Source of the DNA: Nitratireductor sp. B36
GTDB taxonomy: Bacteria > Pseudomonadota > Alphaproteobacteria > Rhizobiales > Rhizobiaceae
Assembly (NCBI RefSeq): GCF_020833685.1
Contig: NZ_JACKZY010000002.1
Span: 1,017,403 to 1,081,402, forward strand
Direction: 5' to 3'
Length of the DNA stretch: 64,000 nt
Positions 45,436-56,625 of this stretch are shown here, one piece after another. A program made the translations under genes and the position numbers. Under the pieces are notes generated by a model that ran no database searches, was not told the origin of the DNA, and saw nothing but the letters and a program-made list of their open reading frames with translations. Numbering within the stretch: position 1 is the first letter of the stretch; each line of letters starts with the position of its first letter.

Positions 45436-45915
45436 TCAGCGGCCCGATTCCAGCGCTTTTGTGGCATCCAGCACTGACTGGGCGTGGCCCGGCACCTTTA
45501 CTTTGCGCCAACACTCGGCAATGCGGCCCTCACGGTCGATCAAGTAGGTGGAGCGCTCGACACCCATATATTTTCGCCCATACATGCTTTTCTCGACCCA
45601 AACGCCGTATGCTTGAAGTGTCTCCTTCTCCTGGTCGGAAACAAGAGACACTGTCAACGCGTGTTTGCTTTTGAACTTGTCGTGGCTTTTGGGACTGTCT
45701 GGGGACATGCCGAGAAGCACCGTGTCCAGGACGTCGAATTCGGGTTTGAGCGCTGTAAAGTCGATTGCTTCTGCAGTGCAGCCGCTGGTGTCGTTTTTCG
45801 GGTAAAAGAAGAGAACGACGTTTTTCCCGCGGAAGTCCGACAATCTGATTTCGCCGCCACCATCTGCGGGCAATGCAAAATCCGGTGCTTCGCTTCCTTT
45901 GACGGGTCCTGTCAT
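45436..45915 (-). CDS. bcp: Thioredoxin-dependent peroxiredoxin (BCP/PrxQ type), one-cysteine form
   Basis: 159 residues reducing hydroperoxides. The peroxidatic Cys is C46 in FFYPKNDTSGCTAEA. The usual resolving cysteine five residues later is Ile51, and no other Cys is close, so this is a 1-Cys type, as found in part of the family. MSPDSPKSHDKF and VERSTYLIDREG follow as usual. Encoded upstream of the M23 gene (180-base gap, same strand) and divergent from the giant AsmA-like gene by 76 bases. Confidence 0.9.
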   Translation of the reverse strand: MTGPVKGSEAPDFALPADGGGEIRLSDFRGKNVVLFFYPKNDTSGCTAEAIDFTALKPEFDVLDTVLLGMSPDSPKSHDKFKSKHALTVSLVSDQEKETLQAYGVWVEKSMYGRKYMGVERSTYLIDREGRIAECWRKVKVPGHAQSVLDATKALESGR

Positions 45916-45991
45916 TTTCTTTCCCCTGTTTGTGGATAGGCGGTGGAAGGGAGAGATATAATCAAGTCGATGGATTCGTCCATGGCTGCGC

Positions 45992-48900
45992 GTGTCGACG
46001 GGAACGGTTTTGGATCAGCAAGGTGCTTCACATAGAAAGGTCAGGTTCAAGCGCGGCGAGATTGCGGCTCTCGAGACTTACCCCTCTACCCATGAGAGGG
46101 CGCGCCGGGTTCTCCGGCGTTCTGTTTTCTGGCGCTGGCTAAGGCGTGGCGTCGCCGGATTGGCATTCGCGGTTGCGCTCCTCGTTGCGCTTGGTCTGGT
46201 CCTCCAAGTGGTGGGGACAGGAACCATCGGTCAGGAGCGGCTGCGGTCGGCGGCGCAGCGGGCGCTGACCTCCCTTGCTGGTTATGACGTCGAGACCACG
46301 ATGGGGGCCTTGAGGTTGGTCCCCAGCGACCGCAGTCTGATCGCTCTTGAGATACGCGATGTGCATCTGACGAAGGTCGAAACCGGCGAAACCCTGATCA
46401 ATGCCGACACGCTCCGGTTTGGTTTCAGGATGTTGCCCCTGCTCACAGGGCAGATCAAGGTAGGAAGCGCCGAGATTTCCGGTGCCCGCATTCAGCTTGC
46501 CGCATTGTCATCACGATCTGAAGAAGTGGCCGCCGTCGCGCGCTGGAGAAAGCCTGTCGATCCGAGCCTGGTTGAGAAAGATGTTTTTGACGGTCTCAGG
46601 CGTGTTTATGCACTGACCGAACGCATGGGAACGCGATATCTGCGTCTGCGCGATGTGGAGGTCGTCCTGGATGAGGCCTCCAAGCGGAGCGTGGCCATCG
46701 ACATCAATGCGTCCATGGCGCCTTCAGGAAAGTTCGATTTCAAGAGCAATGTCTCACTCGACGACCATGGTTTGGAAATTGTTGGAACTGCCTTACGCCC
46801 CATGCGAGAGGGGCCGATCCAGTCGCTGGATGTGGAAATTTCGGCTCCGAAGCCGTCGCTCCTGGAAACCGCGCGCGCTGTTTCCGGGCGCGATGAACGA
46901 ACACTCGGCCTTCTTGGGGCGGTCCGCCTATCGCTGAGTGGCGGCGAAAGCAAAATCGGTAATGGCCGGCTGAAACTCGAACTGGCTCTGGAAAACGCCC
47001 CCTTTGATCTTGGAGAAGATGGGGTTTTGTCCGCGACGGGCCGTATCCGCGCCGAGGTCGGGGATGATGAGGGCATGATCGTTATCAACCAAGCGAACAT
47101 GGTTGTCGGTCGCTCTGCGTTCAATTTTACAGGGCGGATTGTCCCTGTCCAAAACACCGGAACCGGGAATGCGGTCTATCGCTTTGATCTCGCCAGCAGC
47201 AAATCCACAATCGCACCGATTGATTCTCCTGAGGCTGCCGTTCCCTTCGTTGCAGGCGTTTCTGGACGGATAGACACAGCAAGTGGACGCATCGTCGGAG
47301 ATACGATCCGCATTGCCACCGCATCCGGTGTGATCACGGCGAGCGCTGCGGTCACCCTCAGGTCTGGAAAGACGCCAGGGCTTTCGCTCGCCGTCTATAC
47401 CGAAGGTATGCCGACCCATGAGGTGAAGCAGTTCTGGCCGTGGTTTGCTGCCTCAGGCGCGCGCGAGTGGGTTCTTGGGAACCTGTTCGGCGGGCGGGTC
47501 GCCGAAGGCAATCTTCGCCTGCGTGTGCCGCCGGGGCGTTTTGGCAATGGAAAACCGCTGAACAATGAAGAAGTCAGTGGAGCCTTCACGGTTGCTGATG
47601 CGCGGTTCGACATCGCTGGGCGGATACCGCCGGTGCGGGACGCCGTCGGACGCATCGCATTTCAGGGCTCAGATATCGATATTGCCATCGAAGCGGGCAC
47701 GGTCTTCATGCCGAGTGGGCGGAAAGTGGCTGCCAGCAAGGGATCGCTCACGGTGCGCAATGCCCATGTAAAACCACGCATCGGCAAACTTGAGATAGAC
47801 GTGGCAGGTAAGGCTCCGGCCATTGTCGAACTGGCTTCATATGAACCTATCGACGTGTCCGACAAGATCGACATTTCGCCTCAGGATGTGACTGGTGATG
47901 TGACCGGACATGTGACCGCCGACATCCCCTTGAGCGATGGGATACCGCGCGAGGATCTCGGTTGGCAGGCGACTTTGGAATACAAGGATCTTTCGATCGC
48001 CAAGCCCTTTGATGGGCAGATGGTTGCGGATGCCAACGGAGTGCTGATCGTTGAGCCGGGCAGGGCGGACATATCCGCTTCGGCGACCCTGAATGGTGTG
48101 CCGGCGCGTCTGGACCTCGTTGAACCTTTCGGAGAGTCCGAGCTGAAGCGTTCACGTAGGATCGAACTGACGCTCGACGACAAGCTGCGCAACAAAGTGG
48201 TGCCTGGCCTGGATGGCATCCTGTCTGGTCCCATGACGGTGGACTATTCTGAACTCGCCGATGGGCGCAAGGCGCTCTCGGTAAAACTCGACCGAACCCG
48301 CCTGACGCTTCCCTGGATTAACTGGAGCAAGGGGGCCGGAATCCCGGCGAAGGCGTCTTTCGTTCTCCAGGAGACACCATCGTCGATGGAGCTGACCGAC
48401 TTTCGACTAACGGGCGAGACATTTTCGGCCGAAGGGCGCATCACCATTGCCGACGGCGAGCTCTCCGGCGCACGTTTCGTCAAGGCCAGACTGAACCGAG
48501 GGGACGAATTTTCAGTCTCTATCGACCGGTCAGGCAGGAACTACAAGGTAACAGTCAGCGGTGCGTCGTTGGACGGGCGCGCGATGATCAAGCATTATCT
48601 CGCAACCGGGCAGGGCAGCGCCGATAACGGAGGTGGTGCGGGGGCGAATGCCGGCGTCACACTTGACGCGAAACTTGCCCGCGTGACCGGGTTCGGCGGT
48701 GCGGTTCTGAGGGATGTTGCCCTCAATTACGCGTCTGCCGCGCAAGGCGCGGGCCGCCTCGAAATCTCTGCGACGACGGCCTCGGGCGGAAAGGTGACTG
48801 TGACGCGTGGCCCAAGCGGTATCGCCGCCAATTCATCGGATGCCGGCACGGTGATGCGCTTCGTCGATTTCTACGAGAACATGGAAGGCGGGCGGATGGC

Positions 48901-49381
48901 CTTGTCGCTGAGCGAAGGGAAAGGCGGTGTATTGAGCGGGCGCGTATCAGCTGAGAATTTTTTCATCGTTGACGAACCGCGCCTGCGTTCGCTGGTGTCC
49001 GCAACCGAAAGCGCTGGCGAGGTAGATGCCAACAGAATCAGCTTCGAACGTGGCTATGCAACAGTGCTGAAGGGCCCCCGCCGCCTGGAGCTCAGAGATG
49101 GTGTTCTGCGCGGGCCATTGATCGGCACGACCTTTCAGGGAACCCTTTTTGACGCGAACGACAATATCGCGATTACCGGTACCTTCATGCCGCTTTATGG
49201 CCTGAACCGCATCTTTGGTGAAATCCCGGTGTTCGGCGAAATCCTTGGAAACGGGCGCGATCGCGGGCTGATTGGAATTACCTATCGGCTTTATGGCAAG
49301 CTCGCCGAGCCTCAGATGGAGGTGAACCCCATCTCGGCCATCGCCCCAGGTATCTTCCGGCAGATATTCGAGTTTCGATAA
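45992..49381 (+). CDS. YhdP/AsmA-like giant envelope protein
   Basis: 1,129 residues. A basic cytoplasmic start and a transmembrane helix (about 52-74, LRRGVAGLAFAVALLVALGLVLQVV) precede a very long periplasmic part made of repeated beta-strand segments, with an AsmA-2-type C-terminus (GTFMPLYGLNRIFGEIPVFG...GLIGITYRLYGK...ISAIAPG). These hallmarks fit YhdP/DUF3971 proteins, which bridge inner and outer membranes and move phospholipid. The start is taken as GTG 45992; a TTG at 46010 is an alternative. Ends against a terminator shared with tyrS. Confidence 0.88.
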   Translation: MSTGTVLDQQGASHRKVRFKRGEIAALETYPSTHERARRVLRRSVFWRWLRRGVAGLAFAVALLVALGLVLQVVGTGTIGQERLRSAAQRALTSLAGYDVETTMGALRLVPSDRSLIALEIRDVHLTKVETGETLINADTLRFGFRMLPLLTGQIKVGSAEISGARIQLAALSSRSEEVAAVARWRKPVDPSLVEKDVFDGLRRVYALTERMGTRYLRLRDVEVVLDEASKRSVAIDINASMAPSGKFDFKSNVSLDDHGLEIVGTALRPMREGPIQSLDVEISAPKPSLLETARAVSGRDERTLGLLGAVRLSLSGGESKIGNGRLKLELALENAPFDLGEDGVLSATGRIRAEVGDDEGMIVINQANMVVGRSAFNFTGRIVPVQNTGTGNAVYRFDLASSKSTIAPIDSPEAAVPFVAGVSGRIDTASGRIVGDTIRIATASGVITASAAVTLRSGKTPGLSLAVYTEGMPTHEVKQFWPWFAASGAREWVLGNLFGGRVAEGNLRLRVPPGRFGNGKPLNNEEVSGAFTVADARFDIAGRIPPVRDAVGRIAFQGSDIDIAIEAGTVFMPSGRKVAASKGSLTVRNAHVKPRIGKLEIDVAGKAPAIVELASYEPIDVSDKIDISPQDVTGDVTGHVTADIPLSDGIPREDLGWQATLEYKDLSIAKPFDGQMVADANGVLIVEPGRADISASATLNGVPARLDLVEPFGESELKRSRRIELTLDDKLRNKVVPGLDGILSGPMTVDYSELADGRKALSVKLDRTRLTLPWINWSKGAGIPAKASFVLQETPSSMELTDFRLTGETFSAEGRITIADGELSGARFVKARLNRGDEFSVSIDRSGRNYKVTVSGASLDGRAMIKHYLATGQGSADNGGGAGANAGVTLDAKLARVTGFGGAVLRDVALNYASAAQGAGRLEISATTASGGKVTVTRGPSGIAANSSDAGTVMRFVDFYENMEGGRMALSLSEGKGGVLSGRVSAENFFIVDEPRLRSLVSATESAGEVDANRISFERGYATVLKGPRRLELRDGVLRGPLIGTTFQGTLFDANDNIAITGTFMPLYGLNRIFGEIPVFGEILGNGRDRGLIGITYRLYGKLAEPQMEVNPISAIAPGIFRQIFEFR

Positions 49382-49407
49382 AAAAAGTGCGCCCGGACGG
49401 GGCGCAC
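49380..49407 (-). terminator. Rho-independent terminator of tyrS
   Basis: On the minus strand GTGCGCCC (49407-49400) pairs with GGGCGCAC (49394-49387), then a T-run (49386-49380). It also sits directly after the stop of the plus-strand YhdP-like gene and may serve both. Confidence 0.85.
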
Positions 49408-49438
49408 CTAAGATGTCCTGGCGTTGAATTCCCGCGGT

Positions 49439-50692
49439 TTAGACCGGGCGCAGGAGTACGTGCTTTTTCTTCCCGAGGGAGAGTTTCACCACGCCCTCAT
49501 CGGTGATGTTTTCGATGGTGACCTCCTGCCTGTCATCGCTCACAGGCTGGTCGTTAAGACGAAGAGCTCCACCCTTCACATGACGGCGGGCTTCGCCATT
49601 GGAACCGGCCAATCCTGCGGTCACAAAAAGCGAGAGAACACCAATTCCGTCCTCGAGCGCGGAGCGCTTCACTTCTATGGTGGGAAGCGTTTGCGCCAGA
49701 GACCCTTCTTCAAACGTCTTGCGTGCGGTCTCTGCTGCTTCTTCGGCCGCAGCGCGGCCATGAAGCATGGCAGTCACTTCAGTAGCAAGGATCTTCTTTG
49801 CCTCGTTCAGCTCCGCTCCCTGCAGCGCCCCAAGCCGCACAATCTCGTCCATGGGCATGGTCGTGTACAGCTTCAGGAAGCGCTCGACATCCGCATCCTC
49901 TGTGTTGCGCCAGTATTGCCAGAAATCGTAGGCGCTGAGCATATCGGGGTTGAGCCACACAGCGCCGTCGGCGCTCTTGCCCATTTTCGCGCCAGACGCG
50001 GTGGTCAGGAGAGGCGAGGTGACGGCGTAGAGTTGTGGCGTGCCCATGCGGTGGCCGAGATCGATGCCGTTGACGATATTGCCCCACTGATCGGAGCCGC
50101 CCATCTGCAGACGACAGCCAAGCCGCTTGTTCAGCTCCACATAGTCATATGCCTGGAGGATCATGTAGTTGAACTCCAGGAACGATAGCGACTGTTCGCG
50201 ATCGAGGCGTAGTTTCACCGAATCGAATGACAGCATTCGATTGACCGAGAAATGGCGGCCCACATCGCGCAGAAACTCAACATAGTTGATGCCCAGTAGC
50301 CAGTCTGCGTTGTTGACCATCAACGCATCCTGCGGTCCCTCGCCGAAGGTGAGGTAGTTGGAGAAAACCTTTTTGATTCCGGAGATGTTCTCGGTAATCG
50401 TCTCGGGTGTCATCAGCTTGCGCGCCTCGTCTTTAAAGGACGGGTCGCCGATCATACCGGTGCCGCCTCCCATCAACGCGATCGGGCGGTGGCCGGTCTT
50501 CTGCAGCCAGTGCAGCATCATGATCTGGATCAGGCTGCCCACGTGCAAGCTGGGCGCGGTCGGATCGAAGCCGATATAGGCCGTGACCGTCTCATTCCGG
50601 AACAGTTCATCGAGACCAGCATCGTCGGAGGTCTGGTGAATGAACCCGCGCTCGCTGAGCGTGCGCAGGAAATCGGATTTGAAGGCGGTCAT
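49439..50692 (-). CDS. tyrS: Tyrosyl-tRNA synthetase
   Basis: Charges tRNA-Tyr, whose gene is 13 kb away in this window. 417 residues: class I Rossmann core with [15 protein letters not shown] (HIGH-like HVGS), [13 protein letters not shown] binding Tyr, the KMSKS-like loop [13 protein letters not shown], and a C-terminal S4 RNA-binding domain ending [10 protein letters not shown]. Good length and order for the bacterial TyrRS type 1. Downstream of a hydrolase gene on the same strand (64-base gap). Confidence 0.95.
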   Translation of the reverse strand: MTAFKSDFLRTLSERGFIHQTSDDAGLDELFRNETVTAYIGFDPTAPSLHVGSLIQIMMLHWLQKTGHRPIALMGGGTGMIGDPSFKDEARKLMTPETITENISGIKKVFSNYLTFGEGPQDALMVNNADWLLGINYVEFLRDVGRHFSVNRMLSFDSVKLRLDREQSLSFLEFNYMILQAYDYVELNKRLGCRLQMGGSDQWGNIVNGIDLGHRMGTPQLYAVTSPLLTTASGAKMGKSADGAVWLNPDMLSAYDFWQYWRNTEDADVERFLKLYTTMPMDEIVRLGALQGAELNEAKKILATEVTAMLHGRAAAEEAAETARKTFEEGSLAQTLPTIEVKRSALEDGIGVLSLFVTAGLAGSNGEARRHVKGGALRLNDQPVSDDRQEVTIENITDEGVVKLSLGKKKHVLLRPV

Positions 50693-50756
50693 GGTCTTTC
50701 AGGCTCTTTGATTTCGGTGGATGCGGCGACACCAGGGCCCGCATCCCTGCAATAGA

Positions 50757-51431
50757 TTATTTCAGGCGTTTGGGGCGAGGTTCGGAAAGTTCACCGCGCA
50801 GTCGGCGATCAAGATAATCCGAGCACTCGCCAATCAGCTCGTCGACGTGATCCGTATAGAAGTGGTTCACACCGGGCATGGTCTTCTGGGTAATGGTGAT
50901 ACCCTTCTGAGATTGGAGTTTGTCAACCAAGCCCTGAACGTCGGCGGGTGGGGCAACCTTGTCGGCGTCGCCGTGAATGATCAAACCCGAGGACGGGCAG
51001 GGTGCAAGGAACGAGAAATCGTAGAGATTGGGCTGCGGCGAGATGGACATGAAGCCTTCGATCTCGGGTCGGCGCATCAGAAGCTGCATGCCGATCCAGG
51101 CACCGAAGGAGTAGCCCGCGATCCAGCAGTTCTTCGAATCGGGATGCAGCGACTGGACCCAGTCGAGTGCTGCGGCCGCGTCGGAGAGTTCTCCGGTACC
51201 GTGATCGAACGCGCCCTGGCTGCGGCCGATGCCGCGGAAATTGAAACGCAGCGTGGTGAAACCCCGGCTTTGGAACATGTAGAAAAGATCGTAGACGATC
51301 TTGTTGTTCATGGTGCCGCCGAAATGCGGGTGTGGATGCAGGATGAGCGCGATCGGAGCGTTCTTTTCCTTCGACGGCTGATATCGTCCTTCCAGACGTC
51401 CGGCAGGCCCGGCAAAAATGACCTCAGGCAT
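50757..51431 (-). CDS. Alpha/beta hydrolase (YheT-/CocE-like small esterase group)
   Basis: 224 residues from the ATG at 51431: MPEVIFAGPAGRLEGRY, then HPHPHFGGTMNN forming the oxyanion region, FRGIGRSQG, and the nucleophile elbow GYSFGAW with Ser near 108. The acid is likely in HGDADKV and the base His in GVNHFYTDH. The HPHPxxGG motif is typical of a common proteobacterial family of unknown substrate. Same strand as tyrS, upstream of it, and divergent from sufS2 across a 261-base gap. Confidence 0.88.
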   Translation of the reverse strand: MPEVIFAGPAGRLEGRYQPSKEKNAPIALILHPHPHFGGTMNNKIVYDLFYMFQSRGFTTLRFNFRGIGRSQGAFDHGTGELSDAAAALDWVQSLHPDSKNCWIAGYSFGAWIGMQLLMRRPEIEGFMSISPQPNLYDFSFLAPCPSSGLIIHGDADKVAPPADVQGLVDKLQSQKGITITQKTMPGVNHFYTDHVDELIGECSDYLDRRLRGELSEPRPKRLK

Positions 51432-51526
51432 GAGTACTCCACATTGGGCGTCGCTGCATTTCAGGTTCAACGGGGATCGAAGTCCCTTAACCCTTGACGC
51501 GACGCCGACGCCTCCATAGAAGCTAG

Positions 51527-51543
51527 TTTAGAATTGTTCAAAA
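51527..51543 (+). promoter_or_regulatory. Irr-box-like (ICE-like) operator before sufS2
   Basis: TTTAGAA-TTG-TTCAAAA matches the remembered rhizobial iron control element TTTAGAA-N3-TTCTAAA at all but two positions in the right half. It lies 150 bases before the sufS2 start and 96 bases from the divergent hydrolase start. Irr and RirA are known to control suf genes in this order; binding here is inferred. Confidence 0.45.
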
Positions 51544-51692
51544 TTGATGGCGCGCGAGCAACCATCATATCGGCAAGCCGGGTAAATAGGACGGCTCGCC
51601 CTGAAAATTCAAGGAAATTACGTCAAGCCAGGCAAGTTTGGCCTGAATGACGTGAAGCAGACAGCGGATTCGCGGAGAAAAGCGGAAGATCA

Positions 51693-52856
51693 ATGTCGGC
51701 AACGCGAGCATATCTCGATTTCAATGCCAGTGCACCGCTTGTCGAAAGGGCAAGGGTGGCGATGCTTGACGCGCTGTCCATGCCGGGAAATCCGTCATCC
51801 GTTCATGCTGAGGGCCGGGAAGCCAGGCGCGTCCTGGAAGAGGCCCGCAAGCACGTGTCTCGTCTTGTGGGTGGCCGTGCGGAGCATGTTGTTTTTACCT
51901 CCGGTGCGACCGAGGCGGCAGCGATGCTTCTCACTCCCCACTGGACAATGGGGCGCGCGGCACTCGAATTCTCCACGCTTTATGTGAGCGCCGCTGATCA
52001 TCCCTGTGTCTTGAAGGGTGGGCGGTTTTCTCGAAATAAAATCAATATCATACCGGTTCAATCTGATGGACTGATCGATCTGGGCGCGTTAAAGGCGCTG
52101 TTGGCCGCGCACGATCGGGATGCAGGCCTGCCATTGATTGCCGTCCATGCGGTGAACAATGAAACGGGCGTCATTCAGCCTATTGAGGAAATCGGACGTT
52201 TGGCCAAGTCACATGGCGCAACCACGATCTTTGATGCCGTCCAGGCTGCAGGCCGTATTCCGTTGGATATTTCAGCGGGTTACGCTGACTATTTTATATT
52301 GTCGTCGCACAAGATCGGCGGACCCAAGGGAGCTGGGGCGGTGGTCGGCAACGCCGACCTGATGATGCCGCGGGCGCTGATCGGTGGCGGTGGTCAGGAG
52401 AAAGGTCATCGGGCCGGCACCGAGAATCTCGCTGCCATCGCCGGTTTTGGTGCCGCCGCTGCAGAAGCCCTCAAAAATCTGGAACGCGTCGATCTTGTGG
52501 CAAAGCTGCGCGACCGCTTCGAAACCGCCATTCTAAAGCAGATTCCGGATGCCGTGATTCACGGACTTGGTGTGAACCGTGTTGCGAATACGTGTTTCTT
52601 TTCCATTCCGGCCATGAAAGCTGAAACCGCGCAGATTGCCTTTGATCTGGGTGGTGTGGCGCTTTCTGCGGGGTCTGCTTGTTCATCCGGAAGGGTTGGA
52701 CCGAGCCATGTCCTTGAAGCTATGGGCCTCGGTAACGAAGCCAGTGCCCTGAGGGTCTCCATTGGACATGATACCACTGAAGCAGATTTGGCCTTGTTCG
52801 AGAGTGTTTTGGTCAATATCGCCAGGCGGAGGAAGGGCTCTGCGAAGGCGGCTTGA
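51693..52856 (+). CDS. sufS2: Cysteine desulfurase (SufS2/IscS-like)
   Basis: PLP enzyme that removes sulfur from cysteine. 387 residues of class-I (NifS/IscS-like) type: YLDFNASAPL start, VFTSGATEAAA, HAVNNETGV, the PLP lysine in SSHKIGGPKGAGA, and the mobile catalytic Cys in SAGSACSSGR. First gene of the rhizobial suf cluster, which in Agrobacterium is sufS2-B-C-D-S1-X-A. Class differs from sufS1 downstream, so the operon holds two desulfurases. A GGAAG ribosome site precedes the ATG. Confidence 0.92.
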   Translation: MSATRAYLDFNASAPLVERARVAMLDALSMPGNPSSVHAEGREARRVLEEARKHVSRLVGGRAEHVVFTSGATEAAAMLLTPHWTMGRAALEFSTLYVSAADHPCVLKGGRFSRNKINIIPVQSDGLIDLGALKALLAAHDRDAGLPLIAVHAVNNETGVIQPIEEIGRLAKSHGATTIFDAVQAAGRIPLDISAGYADYFILSSHKIGGPKGAGAVVGNADLMMPRALIGGGGQEKGHRAGTENLAAIAGFGAAAAEALKNLERVDLVAKLRDRFETAILKQIPDAVIHGLGVNRVANTCFFSIPAMKAETAQIAFDLGGVALSAGSACSSGRVGPSHVLEAMGLGNEASALRVSIGHDTTEADLALFESVLVNIARRRKGSAKAA

Positions 52857-52907
52857 AGCGGCAAAAGGGAAAAACGAGGGTAAAGCGCATTAAAATGGAG
52901 AAAAAGA

Positions 52908-52924
52908 CACATATTTAATATGTG
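52908..52924. promoter_or_regulatory. Perfect 17-base palindrome upstream of sufB
   Basis: CACATAT-TTA-ATATGTG, a 7-3-7 perfect inverted repeat, lies 113 bases before sufB and 52 after sufS2. The AT-rich centre resembles a -10 element region and a dimer-binding operator. No known regulator box is matched with confidence. Confidence 0.45.
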
Positions 52925-53037
52925 ACCAGATGAAACCTTTGCTCTGACGCACTACATGAAGTCTGCCGAAAGGCGACCACGGTGTGCTCAATTTGAAGAC
53001 GGCCGGGCCTTGACCCCGGCATGGATGGAGAACGCAT

Positions 53038-54561
<1,524 letters not shown>

Positions 54562-54588
54562 GGCCGGCGCATTTGTTTGGAAAAAATC

Positions 54589-55344
54589 ATGCTTGAGATC
54601 AAAAACCTGCACGCCCGCATCGCTGAGGATGGCACCGAGATCATCCGTGGCCTCAACCTGTCTGTGAAGGCCGGCGAAGTGGCCGCGATCATGGGGCCGA
54701 ACGGCTCCGGCAAGTCCACGCTGTCCTACATCCTCGCCGGTCGTGACGACTATGAGGTGACCGAGGGCGAGATCCTCTACAATGGCGAGTCCATCCTGGA
54801 GATGGATCCGGCCGAGCGCGCCGCCGCCGGCATCTTCCTTGCCTTCCAGTACCCGCTCGAAATTCCGGGCGTTGCCACGATGGAGTTCCTCAAGACCGCC
54901 ATTAACGCGCAGCGCAAGGCGCGCGGTGAGGAAGAGCTGAAGATCCCCGAGATGCTGAAGCGCGTTCGCACTGCCGCCGACGAGCTGGAGATGAGCATGG
55001 ACATGCTCAAGCGTCCGCTCAATGTCGGTTTCTCAGGTGGTGAGAAGAAGCGGGCCGAAATCCTGCAGATGAAGCTTCTGGAGCCAAAACTCTGCGTTCT
55101 GGACGAGACCGATTCCGGCCTCGACATCGATGCGCTGAAGATCGTTGCCGATGGCGTGAACGCACTGCGTTCGCCCGATCGCGCCGTGCTGGTGATCACC
55201 CACTACCAGCGTCTTCTCGACTACATCGTTCCCGACACGGTTCACGTTCTCTACCGCGGCCAGGTCATCAAGTCCGGCGACAAGAATCTGGCGCTTGAGC
55301 TGGAGAAGAACGGTTATGCCGGCGTCATTGACGCAGCCGCTTGA
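54589..55344 (+). CDS. sufC: Fe-S cluster assembly ATPase SufC
   Basis: 251-residue cytosolic ABC ATPase that powers SufBCD. Walker A GPNGSGKST (about 36), Q-loop region, signature FSGGEKKR, Walker B LCVLDETDSGLD and the H-loop VITHYQRLL are all present. The ATG at 54589 begins MLEIKNLHAR; the frame opens at a TTG 54577 that lacks support. Twenty-seven bases after sufB and nine before sufD, a compact operon. Confidence 0.96.
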   Translation: MLEIKNLHARIAEDGTEIIRGLNLSVKAGEVAAIMGPNGSGKSTLSYILAGRDDYEVTEGEILYNGESILEMDPAERAAAGIFLAFQYPLEIPGVATMEFLKTAINAQRKARGEEELKIPEMLKRVRTAADELEMSMDMLKRPLNVGFSGGEKKRAEILQMKLLEPKLCVLDETDSGLDIDALKIVADGVNALRSPDRAVLVITHYQRLLDYIVPDTVHVLYRGQVIKSGDKNLALELEKNGYAGVIDAAA

Positions 55345-55353
55345 GGTGACGAG

Positions 55354-56625
55354 ATGAACCTTCATGCTCAAAACACGCTGACGGAGGCCGAGACGGCGCT
55401 GGTCAACGGCTATTCCAGCCGTTTCTCGGACCTGCCCGGCGATGCCGATGTCACCGTCCGCCGCGATGAGGCGCTCGAGCTTCTCAAGCAGGGCCTGCCC
55501 ACGCGCCGCGTCGAAGCCTGGCACTACACAGATCTGCGCCGGCTTCTTTCCGTCGTTCCGGATTTCAAGCCTGTCAGCAACGCCGAGGCGGTCGCGCCGC
55601 TGATCGACAACGCGCTCGTCCTGCCTGTGCTGAACGGCACTGCGCATGGCCGCGAGGCAGGACCCGAAGGGCTCACGGTCGCCACACTGGCCGACAAGCT
55701 TCAGGAAGGCGCGCTGCCTGCCGAATGGCTGACGGCTTCCGACCGGTTCGACGCTGTCGGCGCGATCAATGCAGCCTTCGTTTCGGATGGCTACTGGCTC
55801 GACATTGCCGAAGGTGCGGAGCTTGACCGCCCGATCGAGCTTCAGAATATCCATGCGGGCGGCCAGGTGCATGGCCGCTTCGTGGTCAATGCGGGAGCCG
55901 GCTCAAAGGCGACCATTATTGAGCGCCAGACCGGTGCCGGCGATGCGCTTGCATCTTCCGTCACGCATCTGGACGTGGCCGATGGCGCGCATGTGTTCTG
56001 GATCCTGCTTCAGGAGCAGCCGGATGATGCGGCCTATCTCGGCCAGTTCACGGCTTCGCTAGGCAGGGACTCGACCCTCACGCTCTTCATCCTGAACAGT
56101 GGTGGCAAGCTGGTTCGCCAGGAAGTGAAGGTTGAAGCGCGGGGCGAGGGCTCCGAGTTCAAGCTTCGTGGAGTGAACCTGCTTGGTGGCGAGACCCATT
56201 GCGACGTGACCATGGTGCTCGATCACCTGGCGCCGGACACGGTTTCGACCGAGACCTTCCGCAATGTGGTCACCGGCAAGGCCAATGGCGTGTTTCAGGG
56301 CCAGATCCGCGTTGCGAAGATCGCCCAGAAGACCGACGCCAAGATGGCCTGCAATACGCTGTTGCTGTCCGATGAAGGCGGGTTCTCCTCCAAGCCCGAA
56401 CTCGAGATCTTTGCCGATGATGTGGCCTGCGGCCATGGCGCGACGGTGACCGATATCGAAGAAGATCACCTTTTTTACCTCATGGCGCGTGGCATCGACG
56501 AGAAGACCGCACGCGGCCTGCTGGTCAAGGCTTTCGTGGCCGAGGTCATCGAGGAGCTTGAGGATGAAACCGTGATCGAGGCGCTGGAGGCCAGGCTGGT
56601 CGACTGGTTCGCCGAGCACGGTTAG
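55354..56625 (+). CDS. sufD: Fe-S cluster assembly protein SufD
   Basis: 423 residues; partner of SufB in the SufBC2D complex. It has the variable helical start, [15 protein letters not shown], a right-handed beta-helix core, and the C-terminal [35 protein letters not shown] block with the conserved Cys and His typical of SufD. A GAGGTGA ribosome site precedes the ATG. The stop codon TAG (56623-56625) lies inside a mosaic repeat that starts there, so the repeat may have replaced the original end. Confidence 0.94.
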   Translation: [423 protein letters not shown]

